The position numbers and the translations under genes were made by a program. A DNA stretch of 64,000 nt, from NCBI RefSeq assembly GCF_035982055.1, contig NZ_CP108427.1, positions 1,798,001 to 1,862,000 on the forward strand. Reading direction: 5' to 3'. Within the stretch, counting starts at the first letter, position 1; each line of letters opens with the position of its first letter. The DNA comes from Streptomyces sp. NBC_01288. Lineage in GTDB: Bacteria; Actinomycetota; Actinomycetes; Streptomycetales; Streptomycetaceae. The notes under the pieces are model-generated. The model saw only the letters and a list, made by a program, of their open reading frames with translations. It was not told where the DNA came from and did not search any database. Below, piece by piece: positions 1 through 8,779 of this stretch.

Positions 1-1580
1 ACAGCGGCGGCACCTGGACGAAGGCCTGGGACTACACGTCGTATCCCAACCGTGCGAACCGCTACACCATGGACGTGTCGTCCTCGCCCTGGCTGACCTT
101 CGGCGCTAACCCGTCGCCGCCCGAACAGGCCCCGAAACTCGGGTGGATGACCGAGTCGCTGGAGATCGACCCGTTCGACTCGAACCGCATGATGTACGGC
201 ACGGGTGCGACGCTCTACGGCACGGAGAACCTGACGAACTGGGACAGCGGCGGCCAGTTCACCGTGAAGCCGATGGTGCGGGGGCTGGAGGAGACGGCCG
301 TGAACGACCTCGCCGCTCCCCCGTCCGGCGGGGCCCAACTCCTCAGCGCGCTGGGCGACATCGGCGGGTTCCGGCACACGGATCCGACCAAGGTCCCCTC
401 GATGATGTTCACTTCGCCGACCTTCACGACGACCACGAGCCTCGACTTCGCGGAGACCGACCCCAACACCGTTGTGCGCGTGGGCAATGTGGACACGGGG
501 GCGCACATCGCGTTCTCGACGGACAACGGCGCCAACTGGTTCGCGGGGACCGACCCTTCGGGTGTCAGCGGGGGCGGGACCGTCGCCGCTGCGTCTGACG
601 GCAGTCGGTTCGTGTGGAGTCCGGCGGGTGCGGGCGTGCAGTACACGACGGGCTTCGGCTCGTCCTGGGCCGCGTCGAGCGGTATCCCGGCGGGTGCGAT
701 CGTCGAGTCGGACCGGGTGGACGCGAAGACCTTCTACGGCTTCAAGTCCGGTCATTTCTACGTCAGTTCGGACGGCGGGGCGACCTTCACCACGTCGACC
801 GCGGCCGGCCTCCCCACCGGTGACAGCGTGCGCTTCAAGGCGCTGCCCGGCACGAAGGGGGACGTCTGGCTGGCGGGCGGGGCGAGCGACGGGGCGTACG
901 GGCTGTGGCACTCCACGGACGCCGGCGCCACCTTCGCCAAGCTCGCGAACGTCGACCAGGCCGACACCATCGGCTTCGGCAAGGCGGCGACCGGTGCGTC
1001 GTACCAGACGCTCTACACCAGCGCGAGGATCGGTGGCGTACGCGGCATCTTCCGTTCGACGGACAAGGGCGCGACCTGGACGCGGATCAACGACGATGCG
1101 CATCAATGGGGTTGGACGGGTGCGGCGATCACCGGTGACCCCAGGGTCTACGGCCGCGTGTATGTGTCGACGAACGGCCGCGGGGTCGTCTACGGCGACT
1201 CCTCCGACGCCGGCGACGGAGGGAGCGGGGGCGGGGGCGGTACTGATCCGACGCCGACCGGCGCCTGCGTGGTGACGTACAGGATCACCAATCAGTGGAC
1301 GGGCGGCTTCCAGGCCGATGTGCAGCTGACGAACTCCGGCTCAACCGCCTGGAGCGGCTGGGCACTTGGCTGGTCCTTCGCCGACGGGCAGCAGATCGGC
1401 CAGCTGTGGAACGCCGACTACACCCAGTCGGGCGCGGCGGTGACGGCGAGGAACGTGAGCTGGAACGGGACGGTGGCGGCGGGGTCTTCGGTGGGCTTCG
1501 GGTTCACGGGGAGTTGGACGGGGGCGAACACGAAGCCGGGCGCGTTCAAGATGGGCGATCAGAGCTGCGCGGTGGGCTGA
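1..1580 (+). CDS. GH74 xyloglucanase with C-terminal CBM2 (5' truncated by window)
   Basis: The reading frame is open from base 3, so the N-terminus, including any signal peptide, lies upstream of the window. The visible ~525 codons contain repeated Asp-box-like blades of a beta-propeller (IAFSTDNGANW, FYVSSDGGATF, LWHSTDAGATF, GIFRSTDKGATW), as in GH74 endo-xyloglucanases. A Gly-rich linker follows (about codons 400-420). The last ~103 residues form a family 2 cellulose-binding module, with the Cys pair at its ends and conserved Trp residues (NQWTGGFQ, WSGWALGW, VSWNGT). The enzyme would be secreted and cleave xyloglucan on cellulose fibres. A strong hairpin follows the stop codon. The next gene, on the opposite strand, is a pectin lyase, so both act on plant cell walls. 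The catalytic acids cannot be assigned with certainty without an alignment. Confidence 0.9.
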   Translation, partial: SGGTWTKAWDYTSYPNRANRYTMDVSSSPWLTFGANPSPPEQAPKLGWMTESLEIDPFDSNRMMYGTGATLYGTENLTNWDSGGQFTVKPMVRGLEETAVNDLAAPPSGGAQLLSALGDIGGFRHTDPTKVPSMMFTSPTFTTTTSLDFAETDPNTVVRVGNVDTGAHIAFSTDNGANWFAGTDPSGVSGGGTVAAASDGSRFVWSPAGAGVQYTTGFGSSWAASSGIPAGAIVESDRVDAKTFYGFKSGHFYVSSDGGATFTTSTAAGLPTGDSVRFKALPGTKGDVWLAGGASDGAYGLWHSTDAGATFAKLANVDQADTIGFGKAATGASYQTLYTSARIGGVRGIFRSTDKGATWTRINDDAHQWGWTGAAITGDPRVYGRVYVSTNGRGVVYGDSSDAGDGGSGGGGGTDPTPTGACVVTYRITNQWTGGFQADVQLTNSGSTAWSGWALGWSFADGQQIGQLWNADYTQSGAAVTARNVSWNGTVAAGSSVGFGFTGSWTGANTKPGAFKMGDQSCAVG

Positions 1581-1588
1581 ACGCGGAG

Positions 1589-1622
1589 GGCGGCTGCGCG
1601 CACCTCGGCGCGCGCAGCCGCC
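1589..1622. terminator. Bidirectional hairpin terminator between convergent GH74 and PL11 genes
   Basis: A perfect 13-bp stem pairs 1589-1601 (GGCGGCTGCGCGC) with 1610-1622 around an 8-base loop. It starts 9 bases after the GH74 stop and ends 5 bases before the 3' end of the PL11 gene on the other strand, so it can serve both transcripts. There is no U-tract, as is usual in Streptomyces. Confidence 0.75.
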
Positions 1623-1626
1623 TGTC

Positions 1627-3537
1627 TCACGGTGTGTATACGGTCGGCCGAGGCGCCGTCGTCTTCCCGTCGCCGATGAAGAAGCTCGGGTGGGGCGGTT
1701 GGTTGTATGCAGTATTTTGCCAGGCCAGGGCTGTGCGGTACTGGGTGTCGTGGAGGAGGGTCGTGATCCTGGTGGTCGTCTCGTACGGGGTCGAGTAGAT
1801 CCGTAGGGCCGTGTTGTCCGTGGTGGGCCAGACGGCCTCCTCGCGCCAGTCGCCGAGGATGTCTCCGGACAGGGACGGGGTCGCCTTGGTGCCGTTGTCG
1901 GAGTGGACGTCGGCGGCGGTCAGGAGGCGGGTGTCGGCGGTCGGGCCGTACTTGTCGATGTGGGTGGCGTCGAGGAGTTCGCGCACCGGGTCGCCGTCCC
2001 ACCAGGCAAGGAAGTTGGTGCTGGAGGGCTTGCGGCTCGACACCACCGTGCCCTTCGGGTCGCGGACGCCGCTCTCCGACGCCGACCAGGACTCGGCGCC
2101 CGCGCTGCCCGCCCAGATGTCCCCGGAGACACCGCGGCCGTTGTCGCCGTTGGCCGGTGTGGACCAGATGACCGTGCCGGTCTTCGCGTCCGCCATCCAC
2201 GAGGACGGTTTCGAGGAGTCCTCGTCGACCTTGAACTCCTCCAGGCCCGGGCGGGAGGGGTCCAAGTCGCCTACGTGCAGGGCGTCTCCGTGGCCGTTCT
2301 TCGTGGTCCACAGGCCGGAGCCGTTGTCGTCGACGGCCATCGAGCCGTAGACGATCTCGTCCTTGCCGTCCCCGTCGACGTCCGCGATCGCCAACTGGTG
2401 GTTGCCCTGGGCGTCGTAGCCCTTGCCGGTGTTGGTCGAGGAGTTGGTGTCGAAGGTCCAGCGGCGGGTGAAGGCGCCGTTCCGCCAGTCCCAGGCGGCG
2501 ATCACCGTGCGCGTGTAGTAGCCGCGCGCCATGATCAGGGAGGGGCGGCTGCCGTCCAAGTAGGCGGTACCGGCGAGGAATCGGTCGACCCGGTTGCCGT
2601 ACGAGTCGCCCCAGGAGGAGACCGTGCCGCGTGCCGGGACGTAGTCGACGGTGCTCATCGCCTTGCCGGTCTGGCCGTTGAACATCGTCAGGTACTCGGG
2701 TCCTGACAACACGTAGCCGCTCGAATTGCGGTAGTCCGCCGCCGAGTCGCCGATGACCGTGCCTGCCCCGTCGACCGTGGCGTCGGCCGTCTTCATGGCG
2801 ACCTCGGCCTTGCCGTCACCGTCGTAGTCGTACACCTGGAACTGTGTGTAGTGCGCGCCGGAGCGGATGTTGCGGCCCAGGTCGACGCGCCACAGGCGGG
2901 TGCCGTCGAGGGTGATCCCGTCGAGGATCGTGTTCCCGGTGTAGCCGGACTGGGAGTTGTCCTTGGCGTTCGTGGGCTGCCACTTGAGGACGAAGTCGAG
3001 CCGGCCGTCACCGTCGAGGTCGCCGACGGAGGCGTCGTTGGCCTCGTAGGTGTACGCGACGCCGTCGGGGGTCGTACCACCGGCGGGCGGGCTGATCGGG
3101 ACGTCCTTGTAGCCGGTGCGGAACTGGATCGCGTGGACCGAGTCGGGCTGTTCCACGCCGCCGACGATCGCGCGGACCGTGTAGTCGGCCTGAGCGGGTG
3201 CGCCGGCGTGGAAGTAGTTCGTGGAGCCGGTGATCGGGGACGGGTTGACCTTCGTACCGGCGCGGTAGACGTTGAAGGAGACGTCGTCGGGGTCGGTGCC
3301 CAGCCAGCGCCAGCCGACCAGGTTGCCGCTGTCCGTGTGGACGCTGACGACGCCCCGGTCGAGGGCCTCGACCTGGCGGGCGGTGGCGGCCTCGGCGATG
3401 CCGCCCGTGGTGACTGTGGTGAGTGCGGCGGCGATCAGGGCCGCGACGGCGGTCAGCGCGGAGAGTAAGGCCCTTCGTCTGCGGGGGTGTTGGGGCGGGT
3501 GTGCGTGTACTCGCGGGTGCGGATGCGGGTGGCTCAC
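1627..3537 (-). CDS. Secreted rhamnogalacturonan lyase, PL11 (YesW-like)
   Basis: This 636-residue protein has a His/Arg-rich n-region, then a hydrophobic segment (about residues 24-50, ending GGIAEAATA) that reads as a Sec or Tat export signal. The mature part matches PL11 rhamnogalacturonan lyases: VEALDRGVVSVH and VGWRWLGTDPDDVSFNVYR at the start, followed by repeated Ca-binding-like blades (VGDLDGDGRLDFVLKW, VYDYDGDGKAEVAMKT, IADVDGDGKDEIVYG, SLSGDILGDWREEAVW). It should cleave the rhamnose-galacturonate backbone of pectin outside the cell. The start is a GTG at 3537 with AGGAGG eight bases upstream. It lies 39 bp downstream of the WYL regulator on the same strand. The family call is firm; endo versus exo action is not decided. 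Confidence 0.93.
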   Translation of the reverse strand: MSHPHPHPRVHAHPPQHPRRRRALLSALTAVAALIAAALTTVTTGGIAEAATARQVEALDRGVVSVHTDSGNLVGWRWLGTDPDDVSFNVYRAGTKVNPSPITGSTNYFHAGAPAQADYTVRAIVGGVEQPDSVHAIQFRTGYKDVPISPPAGGTTPDGVAYTYEANDASVGDLDGDGRLDFVLKWQPTNAKDNSQSGYTGNTILDGITLDGTRLWRVDLGRNIRSGAHYTQFQVYDYDGDGKAEVAMKTADATVDGAGTVIGDSAADYRNSSGYVLSGPEYLTMFNGQTGKAMSTVDYVPARGTVSSWGDSYGNRVDRFLAGTAYLDGSRPSLIMARGYYTRTVIAAWDWRNGAFTRRWTFDTNSSTNTGKGYDAQGNHQLAIADVDGDGKDEIVYGSMAVDDNGSGLWTTKNGHGDALHVGDLDPSRPGLEEFKVDEDSSKPSSWMADAKTGTVIWSTPANGDNGRGVSGDIWAGSAGAESWSASESGVRDPKGTVVSSRKPSSTNFLAWWDGDPVRELLDATHIDKYGPTADTRLLTAADVHSDNGTKATPSLSGDILGDWREEAVWPTTDNTALRIYSTPYETTTRITTLLHDTQYRTALAWQNTAYNQPPHPSFFIGDGKTTAPRPTVYTP

Positions 3538-3576
3538 GTGACGTACCTCCTCGGAGGACGGACGGGTTGCGTACCC

Positions 3577-4540
3577 TCAGTCGCCGCCGCCCGTGAGCAA
3601 GTTGCCGTATCTCTCGGTCAGTTCGGCCACCGTGTGGGCGATGCGGTCGCGCAGTTCGGGCGGGGCCAGGACCTCGATGTCGGTGCCCAGCCGTAGGAAC
3701 TCGCCGTGTGCGTGGTCCACGGACTCGATCGGGACCGACATCAGGGTCCAACCGTCCTGCTCCGTCCGGCCGTTGACGGGGACCGCCCGGGCGAGCGTCG
3801 CTCCCGGTGCCAGTCGGACCACCGCCTCGCTGCGGTACAGGCGGTCGTGGAAGTCCTGTTGGTGGGCCGTCCAGTAGGCGGCCAGGTCGAAGTCCTCCGG
3901 GCGGGTGAACTCCTCGCCGGAGGCGGAAGGGGTGAGTTCCAGGATCTGGTCGACACGGAAGGTGCGCGGTCCGGGACCGGCGACGACGTACCAGCGGCCC
4001 GCCTTCAGTACGAGCCCGTACGGCTCCAGCCCTGCGCTCCACGTCGGTCGGCTCACGCCAGCGACGGTAGATCGCATACAGAACGCGGTTGTTCCATACG
4101 GCGTCGGCGACTGTATGCAGGAACGGTGTCTCGTCGGCGTCCGCGTACCAGCCCGGCGCGTCCAGGTGGAACCGGCCGCTGATCCGGTCGACGTGCTCGC
4201 GCAGTTCGGCCGGCAGGGCCGCGCGCACCTTCAGCTGGGCGGCGGCCAGGACCGGGCCGAGGCCCAGTTCGGCGGCCGGTCCCGGTGCGCCCGCGAGGAA
4301 CAGGGCCTCGGCCTCGTCCGTGGTGAGGCCGGTCAGGCGGGTGCGGTAGCCGTCGAGGAGGCGGTAGCCGCCGGCGTGGCCCGCGTCGCCGTACAGCGGG
4401 ACGCCCGCCGTGTTCAGGGCCTCGACGTCCCGGTAGACCGTGCGGACCGAGACCTCCAGGGCCCCGGCGAGCTGGGCGGCGGTCATCCGGCCCCGGGTCT
4501 GGAGCAGCAGGAGGATCGAGACGAGTCGGCTGGACTTCAC
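3577..4540 (-). pseudogene. YafY/WYL-family transcriptional regulator, frameshifted
   Basis: The N-terminal part (from VKSSRLVSILLLLQTRG) is a DeoR-type winged helix-turn-helix with VSVRTVYRDVEALNTAGVPLY. The C-terminal part (LEPYGLVLKAGRWYVVAGP onward) is a WYL domain. The two halves lie in different frames. Removing one C from the CCC run at 4030-4032 (a GGG on the coding strand) joins ...DVERR to LEPYGLVL and restores a 320-residue protein, the normal family length. As it stands, translation would leave frame after about residue 170 and run on without sense. Starts: GTG at 4540 (chosen; family proteins begin KSSR) or GTG at 4546. Both lie inside a palindromic operator, suggesting autoregulation of this gene and the divergent gene at 4580. 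A sequencing error is as possible as a real mutation. Confidence 0.85.
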
Positions 4541-4562
4541 TGACACATGGTGGCAGTGAAGT
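4534..4562. promoter_or_regulatory. 29-bp palindromic operator between WYL regulator and divergent gene
   Basis: The arms ACTTCACTGACA (4534-4545) and TGGCAGTGAAGT (4551-4562) are inverted repeats matching at 11 of 12 positions around a 5-base centre. The outer nine bases are perfect. The site covers both candidate GTG starts of the regulator and lies 18-46 bp before the ATG at 4580. A TAGCGT -10-like box sits at 4570-4575 for that gene. This is the usual layout for an autoregulated YafY-type repressor and its target. Confidence 0.75.
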
Positions 4563-4579
4563 CGTCCTAGCGTCCTGCC

Positions 4580-5059
4580 ATGCCCTTCACGGAGAAGCTG
4601 CTGACCGTGCCACCGCCGATCGAGGTGGCCGGGCGGTACATCAAGCGCTACCACGTCACCGCCGACCCCGCGGGGATCGCACCCGAGGTGGAGAAGGCGG
4701 CGTACGCGATCCTGCCGGAGCTGCTGCCCGAGCCGGACGGCACTCCCCCGGCGACGTTCGTCGTGCTGCATCGGGGCGGTGACGACGGTGCCTATCTGAA
4801 CGCGTACAGCTGGGTGTGGGACAACGTCCTGTACTTCCGGGGCGCGTCTGCGGGCCAGCCGGTGCTCGGCTGTCCGGACCTCGACCCGACCCGCTTCGTC
4901 ACTCCCGACCTGCCGTGGATCGGCTGTGTCTGGGAGCTGCCGCCGATCCTGCACGAACGGGACGCCTGGGTACGGCACCTGCTCGCGCCCGAAGTCCCGG
5001 ACCTCGACGCCTACTTGACCGACTCCCTGCCCGCCGGAACCACTGGAGACCGCACATGA
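4580..5059 (+). CDS. Conserved hypothetical protein, first gene of a two-gene operon
   Basis: A 159-residue soluble protein with no signal peptide or membrane segment. It has a mixed composition with a Trp-rich stretch (AYSWVWDNVLYFRG, PWIGCVWELPPIL) and a C-terminal segment on 'HERDAWVRHLLAPEVPDLDAYL'-type residues. I do not recognise a named family. The ATG is 17 bp after a palindromic operator, and a TAGCGT hexamer lies only 4 bp before it, so the message may be leaderless. Its stop overlaps the next start (ATGA), implying translational coupling. The divergent, frameshifted WYL regulator probably controlled this operon, which would now be altered if the lesion is real. Confidence 0.8.
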   Translation: MPFTEKLLTVPPPIEVAGRYIKRYHVTADPAGIAPEVEKAAYAILPELLPEPDGTPPATFVVLHRGGDDGAYLNAYSWVWDNVLYFRGASAGQPVLGCPDLDPTRFVTPDLPWIGCVWELPPILHERDAWVRHLLAPEVPDLDAYLTDSLPAGTTGDRT

Positions 5060-5523
5060 GCAGCCCGCACGACTTCGACTTCCTCCACGGCGAGTGGGAG
5101 GTCGCGAACCGTCGGCTCACCGACTTCCTCCAACCCGGCAGCGGCTGGGAGGAGTTCGCGGGCGCGAGCCACTGCCTGCCGTTCTTCGACGGCGCCGCGA
5201 ACGTCGACGAGATCGACATGCCGTACCTGGGGTCGAAGGGCCTGACCCTGCGCCTCTTCGACCAAGACACCCGACTGTGGTCCCTCAACTGGTCGTCGAG
5301 CGGCACCGGAAAGCTGTTCCCGCCGGTGACCGGGCGGTTCGAGGACGGCCGGGGCGAGTTCTACGGCGTCGACACGCACGACGGGAAGGACGTGCGGGTG
5401 CGGTTCGTGTGGTCGGGGGTCTTCGCGAGCGGCGCGCGCTGGGAGCAGGCGTTCTCGGTGGACGACGGGGCGAGCTGGGTGACCAACTGGACGATGGACT
5501 TCACTCGGCCGAAGGCTTCCTGA
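5056..5523 (+). CDS. Conserved hypothetical protein, lipocalin-like/DUF1579-type
   Basis: A 155-residue cytosolic protein beginning SSPHDFDFLHGEWEVANRRL. The 'DFDFLxGxWxVxNRRL' opening and alternating strands (LRLFDQDTRLWSLNWSS, GRGEFYGVDTHDGKDVRVRF, RWEQAFSVDDGASWVTNW) resemble small beta-barrel proteins of the DUF1579 type. No catalytic motif is evident. It is coupled to the upstream gene by a 4-base ATGA overlap. Its last 23 bases overlap the 3' end of the convergent methyltransferase gene. Its function is unknown; ligand binding is only a guess from the fold resemblance. Confidence 0.8.
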   Translation: MSSPHDFDFLHGEWEVANRRLTDFLQPGSGWEEFAGASHCLPFFDGAANVDEIDMPYLGSKGLTLRLFDQDTRLWSLNWSSSGTGKLFPPVTGRFEDGRGEFYGVDTHDGKDVRVRFVWSGVFASGARWEQAFSVDDGASWVTNWTMDFTRPKAS

Positions 5524-6250
5524 AGGCCAGGATCGTGAACTCGGGGTCCGCGCGGGGCCGTTCCTGGTCCGGGAGTGACTCCAGCTCGGCGGCGAACCGT
5601 TCGGTGAGTGGTTCGCCGGGCGGCAGCATGGTGAACCAACCGCGTCGCAGGTCCGCCGTGGTGCTGCGGGGGCTGCGGCCCTGACCGTGGCCCCGGAAGC
5701 GGGCGGTGCCGACCGGACGGAGGCCGAACTCTCCTGCGTACGCGGCGACTTGGTCGGGGCGGTCCTGGGCGGGGCGGCGTGGACGCGGCGCGAGGACGGC
5801 GTCGAGGTCGCTGCCGACGTCGTGGGCGGCGGCCTTGTCGACCGTGGTGATGTACACGCCGCCGGGTCGCAGGACCCGCGCACACTCCGCGATGATCGCC
5901 CTGGCGTCCTCCGGACCGTCCACCAGGTGCAGCAGCCATACGGTCGTGACCGCGTCGAACACCCCGTCCGGGAACGGGAGTTGGCGGCTGTCCGCGAGGA
6001 GTACGGCGCCCGGTAACCTCGCCGACGCTCTGCGGGCCATGGCCGGTGCGGCGTCGAGGCCCGTCACCCGGAGGCCGGGGCGGGCCGCGGCCAGGCGGCG
6101 GGTGACGATGCCCGTGCCGCAGGCCACGTCCAGCAGGCCTCGGGCGTCCTGCGGGACGAAGCCGAGCACCGCTTCGGCAGCGGCGGCGGCCCGGGGCTCA
6201 CCGCCGCGCGTCGCGTCGTACGCGTCGGCTTCCTTGTCGTAGTCGAGCAC
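5501..6250 (-). CDS. Class I SAM-dependent methyltransferase
   Basis: This 249-residue protein has a Methyltransf_11/UbiE-type core: motif I LLDVACGTGIVTRRLA (about residues 39-54), motif II VTGLDAAPAMARRA, then LLADSRQLPFPDGVFDAV and the post-motif VLRPGGVYITTVD. The substrate is unknown; neither length nor neighbours point to one. It is convergent with the hypothetical gene that ends at 5523, overlapping it by 23 bp. The pterin dehydratase gene lies 46 bp upstream on the same strand, so the two may be cotranscribed. Confidence 0.88.
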   Translation of the reverse strand: MLDYDKEADAYDATRGGEPRAAAAAEAVLGFVPQDARGLLDVACGTGIVTRRLAAARPGLRVTGLDAAPAMARRASARLPGAVLLADSRQLPFPDGVFDAVTTVWLLHLVDGPEDARAIIAECARVLRPGGVYITTVDKAAAHDVGSDLDAVLAPRPRRPAQDRPDQVAAYAGEFGLRPVGTARFRGHGQGRSPRSTTADLRRGWFTMLPPGEPLTERFAAELESLPDQERPRADPEFTILAFRKPSAE

Positions 6251-6296
6251 GCGCCTCTGCCCCCGTCTCTCCCCGCCTCTCCTCTTCGGTCTCCGC

Positions 6297-6602
6297 TCAG
6301 GTCGCGCCGTGTCCCGGGGCCAAGTCCTCGACCCTGCGGGCGAGTTGGAAGTCCAGCTCGGTGATCGCGCCGCCGACGCTGTGGGTGTTCACGGTGAGGG
6401 TGACGGTGTTGTAGCCGAGGGTCAGGTCGGAGTGGTGGTCGAGTTCCTCCTGGACCTGGGCGATGTGGACGACCATCGCCGTGGCCGCGAAGTGCGAGGC
6501 GAGGCGGTAGGCACGGGTGAGGCGGTCGGTGTCGACGGACCAGCCGGGGAGGTCCGCGAGGCGGTCCTCGATCTCCTTCTGCGACAGCGGTACGACGGGC
6601 AT
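6297..6602 (-). CDS. Pterin-4a-carbinolamine dehydratase (PCD/DCoH)
   Basis: A 101-residue protein of normal PCD length. It carries the signature ELDHHSDLTLGYNTVTL followed by a second His (NTHSVGGAITELD); the two adjacent His and the later His form the dehydratase site. The usual Lys before the His pair is Asp here. The enzyme dehydrates 4a-hydroxytetrahydropterin made by aromatic amino acid hydroxylases, or acts in pterin recycling. No hydroxylase is nearby. The ribosome site is a GGAAGGAG run just before the ATG. Confidence 0.92.
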   Translation of the reverse strand: MPVVPLSQKEIEDRLADLPGWSVDTDRLTRAYRLASHFAATAMVVHIAQVQEELDHHSDLTLGYNTVTLTVNTHSVGGAITELDFQLARRVEDLAPGHGAT

Positions 6603-6737
6603 CGCCTCGCTCCTTCCTCGGGGTCGGGATTCAGATCGGGCTTCGGTGGGGCTTCCGGTCAGGCTGCTCTTCAGCGTGCCACAGGCCGCGCGCCCCAGGC
6701 AGGTGGTCGCGCCCCTGGTCAGACGGGTGCCCGGAGG

Positions 6738-7829
6738 TCAGTCCGCTACGCATTCCGCCGCGAGATCGTCGGCGAGGGCGGCGATCGTGGCGCGGCCCTC
6801 GACCTGCTGGACCCAGCTGTGCGGCAGGCCGTGGTCGCCGTACCGCGCGCCGAGGAGGTTGCCGCAGATGGAACCGGTGGAGTCACTGTCGCCGGAGTGG
6901 TTGACGGCGAGGAGCAGGGCGGCCTTCACGTCGCTCGCCACCAGCGCGCTGTAGACGCCGATCGCGAGGGCCTCCTCCGCGACCCAGCCCGCGCCGAGCG
7001 ACTCGACCTTCTCGGCGGTGGGCGAGCCCTCGGCGGCCAGGTCGAGAGCCTCGCGGAGGGCGGCCGAGGTCTCCTCGTGGGCCGGGTGGCGCTCCAGGAG
7101 TCGTAGCGCGCGCAGGACCGAACCCTCCAGGGACTCCCCCGCGACCAGGTGCGCGACGATCGCGGCGAGGGCGCCCGCCGCGTAGTAGCCGGTGGGGTGG
7201 CCGTGGGTGATCTGGGCGCCGCGGGCCGCCATGGCGAAGGCTCCGTCGGCGGTGTTGACCAGGCCGAAGGGGGCCGAGCGCATCACCGTGCCGCAGCCCT
7301 TGGAGTCGGGGTTGACGCGGCCGGGCGTGCCGTCGAGGGGGAGCCACGGGTCGGGCGCGTACATCTGGGCGACCCCGGACAGGCAGGCGTTGCCGGGGGC
7401 GCGGCGGGCGTACAGCCAGCGCTCGGCGAGCAGGCCGGACGTGGCGTTGTCGCCCGGCTCCGGCTTGGACTGGGTCTCCAGCCAGCGCTCGTAGGCCTCG
7501 CGCAGCAGCGTGGACCAGGCGCCGCCGATCCCCTTCTCCCGCTCCCGCGCGTGGGCCGTGATGAGCGCCTCGACGGTGAACAGGGTCATCTGGGTGTCGT
7601 CGCTGATCAGGCCCAGGGCGCCGTGGGCGCCGGGCGTGTATCCCGTCACCCCGTGCCGTCCGTGGGTCGCGCGGATGCGGTCGAGGGAGGTGAACTCGAT
7701 CGCGTACCCGAGGGCGTCGCCGACCGCGCCGCCGAGGAGGCAGCCGCGGACTCGGGCCCGGTACATCGCCGTGGCCTCCCCCAGGGAGTTCCCGGCGGCC
7801 TGCCCGGACGGGATCGTCGACTCGTTCAC
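6738..7829 (-). CDS. ADP-ribosylglycohydrolase (DraG family)
   Basis: The protein is 363 residues from the GTG at 7829, which has GAAGGAG seven bases upstream; an internal ATG at 7766 (MYRARVRGCLLGGAVGDALG) is an alternative. DraG-family metal-site motifs are in order: GAVGDALGYAIEF, ISDDTQMTLFTVEAL, ITHGHPTGYYAAGALAA and the C-terminal NHSGDSDSTGSICGNLLGA. These acidic residues bind the paired Mg ions that remove ADP-ribose from proteins or small molecules. No partner ADP-ribosyltransferase is encoded nearby, so the target is unknown. It is divergent from the XRE regulator at 7860 with only 30 bp between starts, so their promoters overlap. Confidence 0.93.
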   Translation of the reverse strand: MNESTIPSGQAAGNSLGEATAMYRARVRGCLLGGAVGDALGYAIEFTSLDRIRATHGRHGVTGYTPGAHGALGLISDDTQMTLFTVEALITAHAREREKGIGGAWSTLLREAYERWLETQSKPEPGDNATSGLLAERWLYARRAPGNACLSGVAQMYAPDPWLPLDGTPGRVNPDSKGCGTVMRSAPFGLVNTADGAFAMAARGAQITHGHPTGYYAAGALAAIVAHLVAGESLEGSVLRALRLLERHPAHEETSAALREALDLAAEGSPTAEKVESLGAGWVAEEALAIGVYSALVASDVKAALLLAVNHSGDSDSTGSICGNLLGARYGDHGLPHSWVQQVEGRATIAALADDLAAECVAD

Positions 7830-7859
7830 GTGCGCGCTCCTTCGACTACGGTCGTGTGT

Positions 7860-8693
7860 ATGACCATTGTCCCGACCGGCACCGACAGCGCTGCCGCCGC
7901 CCCGGCCGGCAAGGGCGTCGGCCCCTTGCTGCGCGCCTGGCGGGAGCGGCGGCGGGTCAGTCAGCTGGAGCTGGCGTTGCGGGCCGACTCCTCGGCGCGG
8001 CACATCAGCTTCGTCGAGACGGGACGGTCCCGGCCGAGCGAGGAGATGGTCCTGCGGCTCGCCGAGCACCTGGACGTGCCCGTGCGGGAGCGCAACTCCC
8101 TTCTCCTGGCGGCCGGTTACGCCCCGTACTATCCGGAAACACCGCTGGACGACCCGGCGTTGGACGCGTTGCGCGAGGGGCTTGAGCGGCTGATTCAGGG
8201 CTACGAGCCGTACCCGGCGCTGGTGGTCGACGCCGTCTACGACGTGGTCGCGGCGAACCGGGGCATCACCATGCTCCTGGACGGCGTACCGGAGTCCCTC
8301 CTCCAACCCCCGCTCAACGCCATGCGGTTGACGCTCCACCCGCAGGGGATGGCCCCGCGCATCCGCAATCTGGGTGAGTGGCGCGGGCATCTCCTCGCGC
8401 AGATGGAACGGCAGATCGCCCTGCACCGCTCCGAGCCGCTGCGGGCGCTGTACGAGGAGGTCGCAGCGTACCCGGCACCCGAGACGGCCGACAGGGAGGA
8501 CGAACAACCCGCGCCCGTCCCGCACTTCGCGCTGCCGATGCGGATCGAGCACGACGGCCGGGTGCTGTCCTTCGTCTCCTCGATCGCCACGTTCAACACA
8601 CCGATGGACGTGACGGTCTCGGAGCTGGCGATCGAGACGTTCCTCCCGGCCGACCCGGCGACCGCCAAGTACCTGCACGCGCTGGGAGACTGA
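7860..8693 (+). CDS. XRE-family regulator with MmyB-like ligand-binding domain
   Basis: A 277-residue protein. Residues ~20-80 form an XRE helix-turn-helix (LLRAWRERRRVSQLELALRADSSARHISFVETGRSRPS), and the rest matches the MmyB-like PAS domain (YEPYPALVVDAVYDVVAANRGITMLL, MRLTLHPQGMAPRIRNLGEW). Such regulators are widespread in actinobacteria, often next to short-chain oxidoreductases, and are thought to sense a small hydrophobic ligand. Here the divergent neighbour is the ADP-ribosylglycohydrolase, whose start is 31 bp away, making it the natural candidate target. Confidence 0.9.
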   Translation: MTIVPTGTDSAAAAPAGKGVGPLLRAWRERRRVSQLELALRADSSARHISFVETGRSRPSEEMVLRLAEHLDVPVRERNSLLLAAGYAPYYPETPLDDPALDALREGLERLIQGYEPYPALVVDAVYDVVAANRGITMLLDGVPESLLQPPLNAMRLTLHPQGMAPRIRNLGEWRGHLLAQMERQIALHRSEPLRALYEEVAAYPAPETADREDEQPAPVPHFALPMRIEHDGRVLSFVSSIATFNTPMDVTVSELAIETFLPADPATAKYLHALGD

Positions 8694-8779
8694 CGAATGA
8701 TCACCTCCGAACCGCTGAGAGAGTGGCCGGAACATGGCACACTGCCCCCAGACTTCGGCGCGTATGGGGAGGCGTGGCT

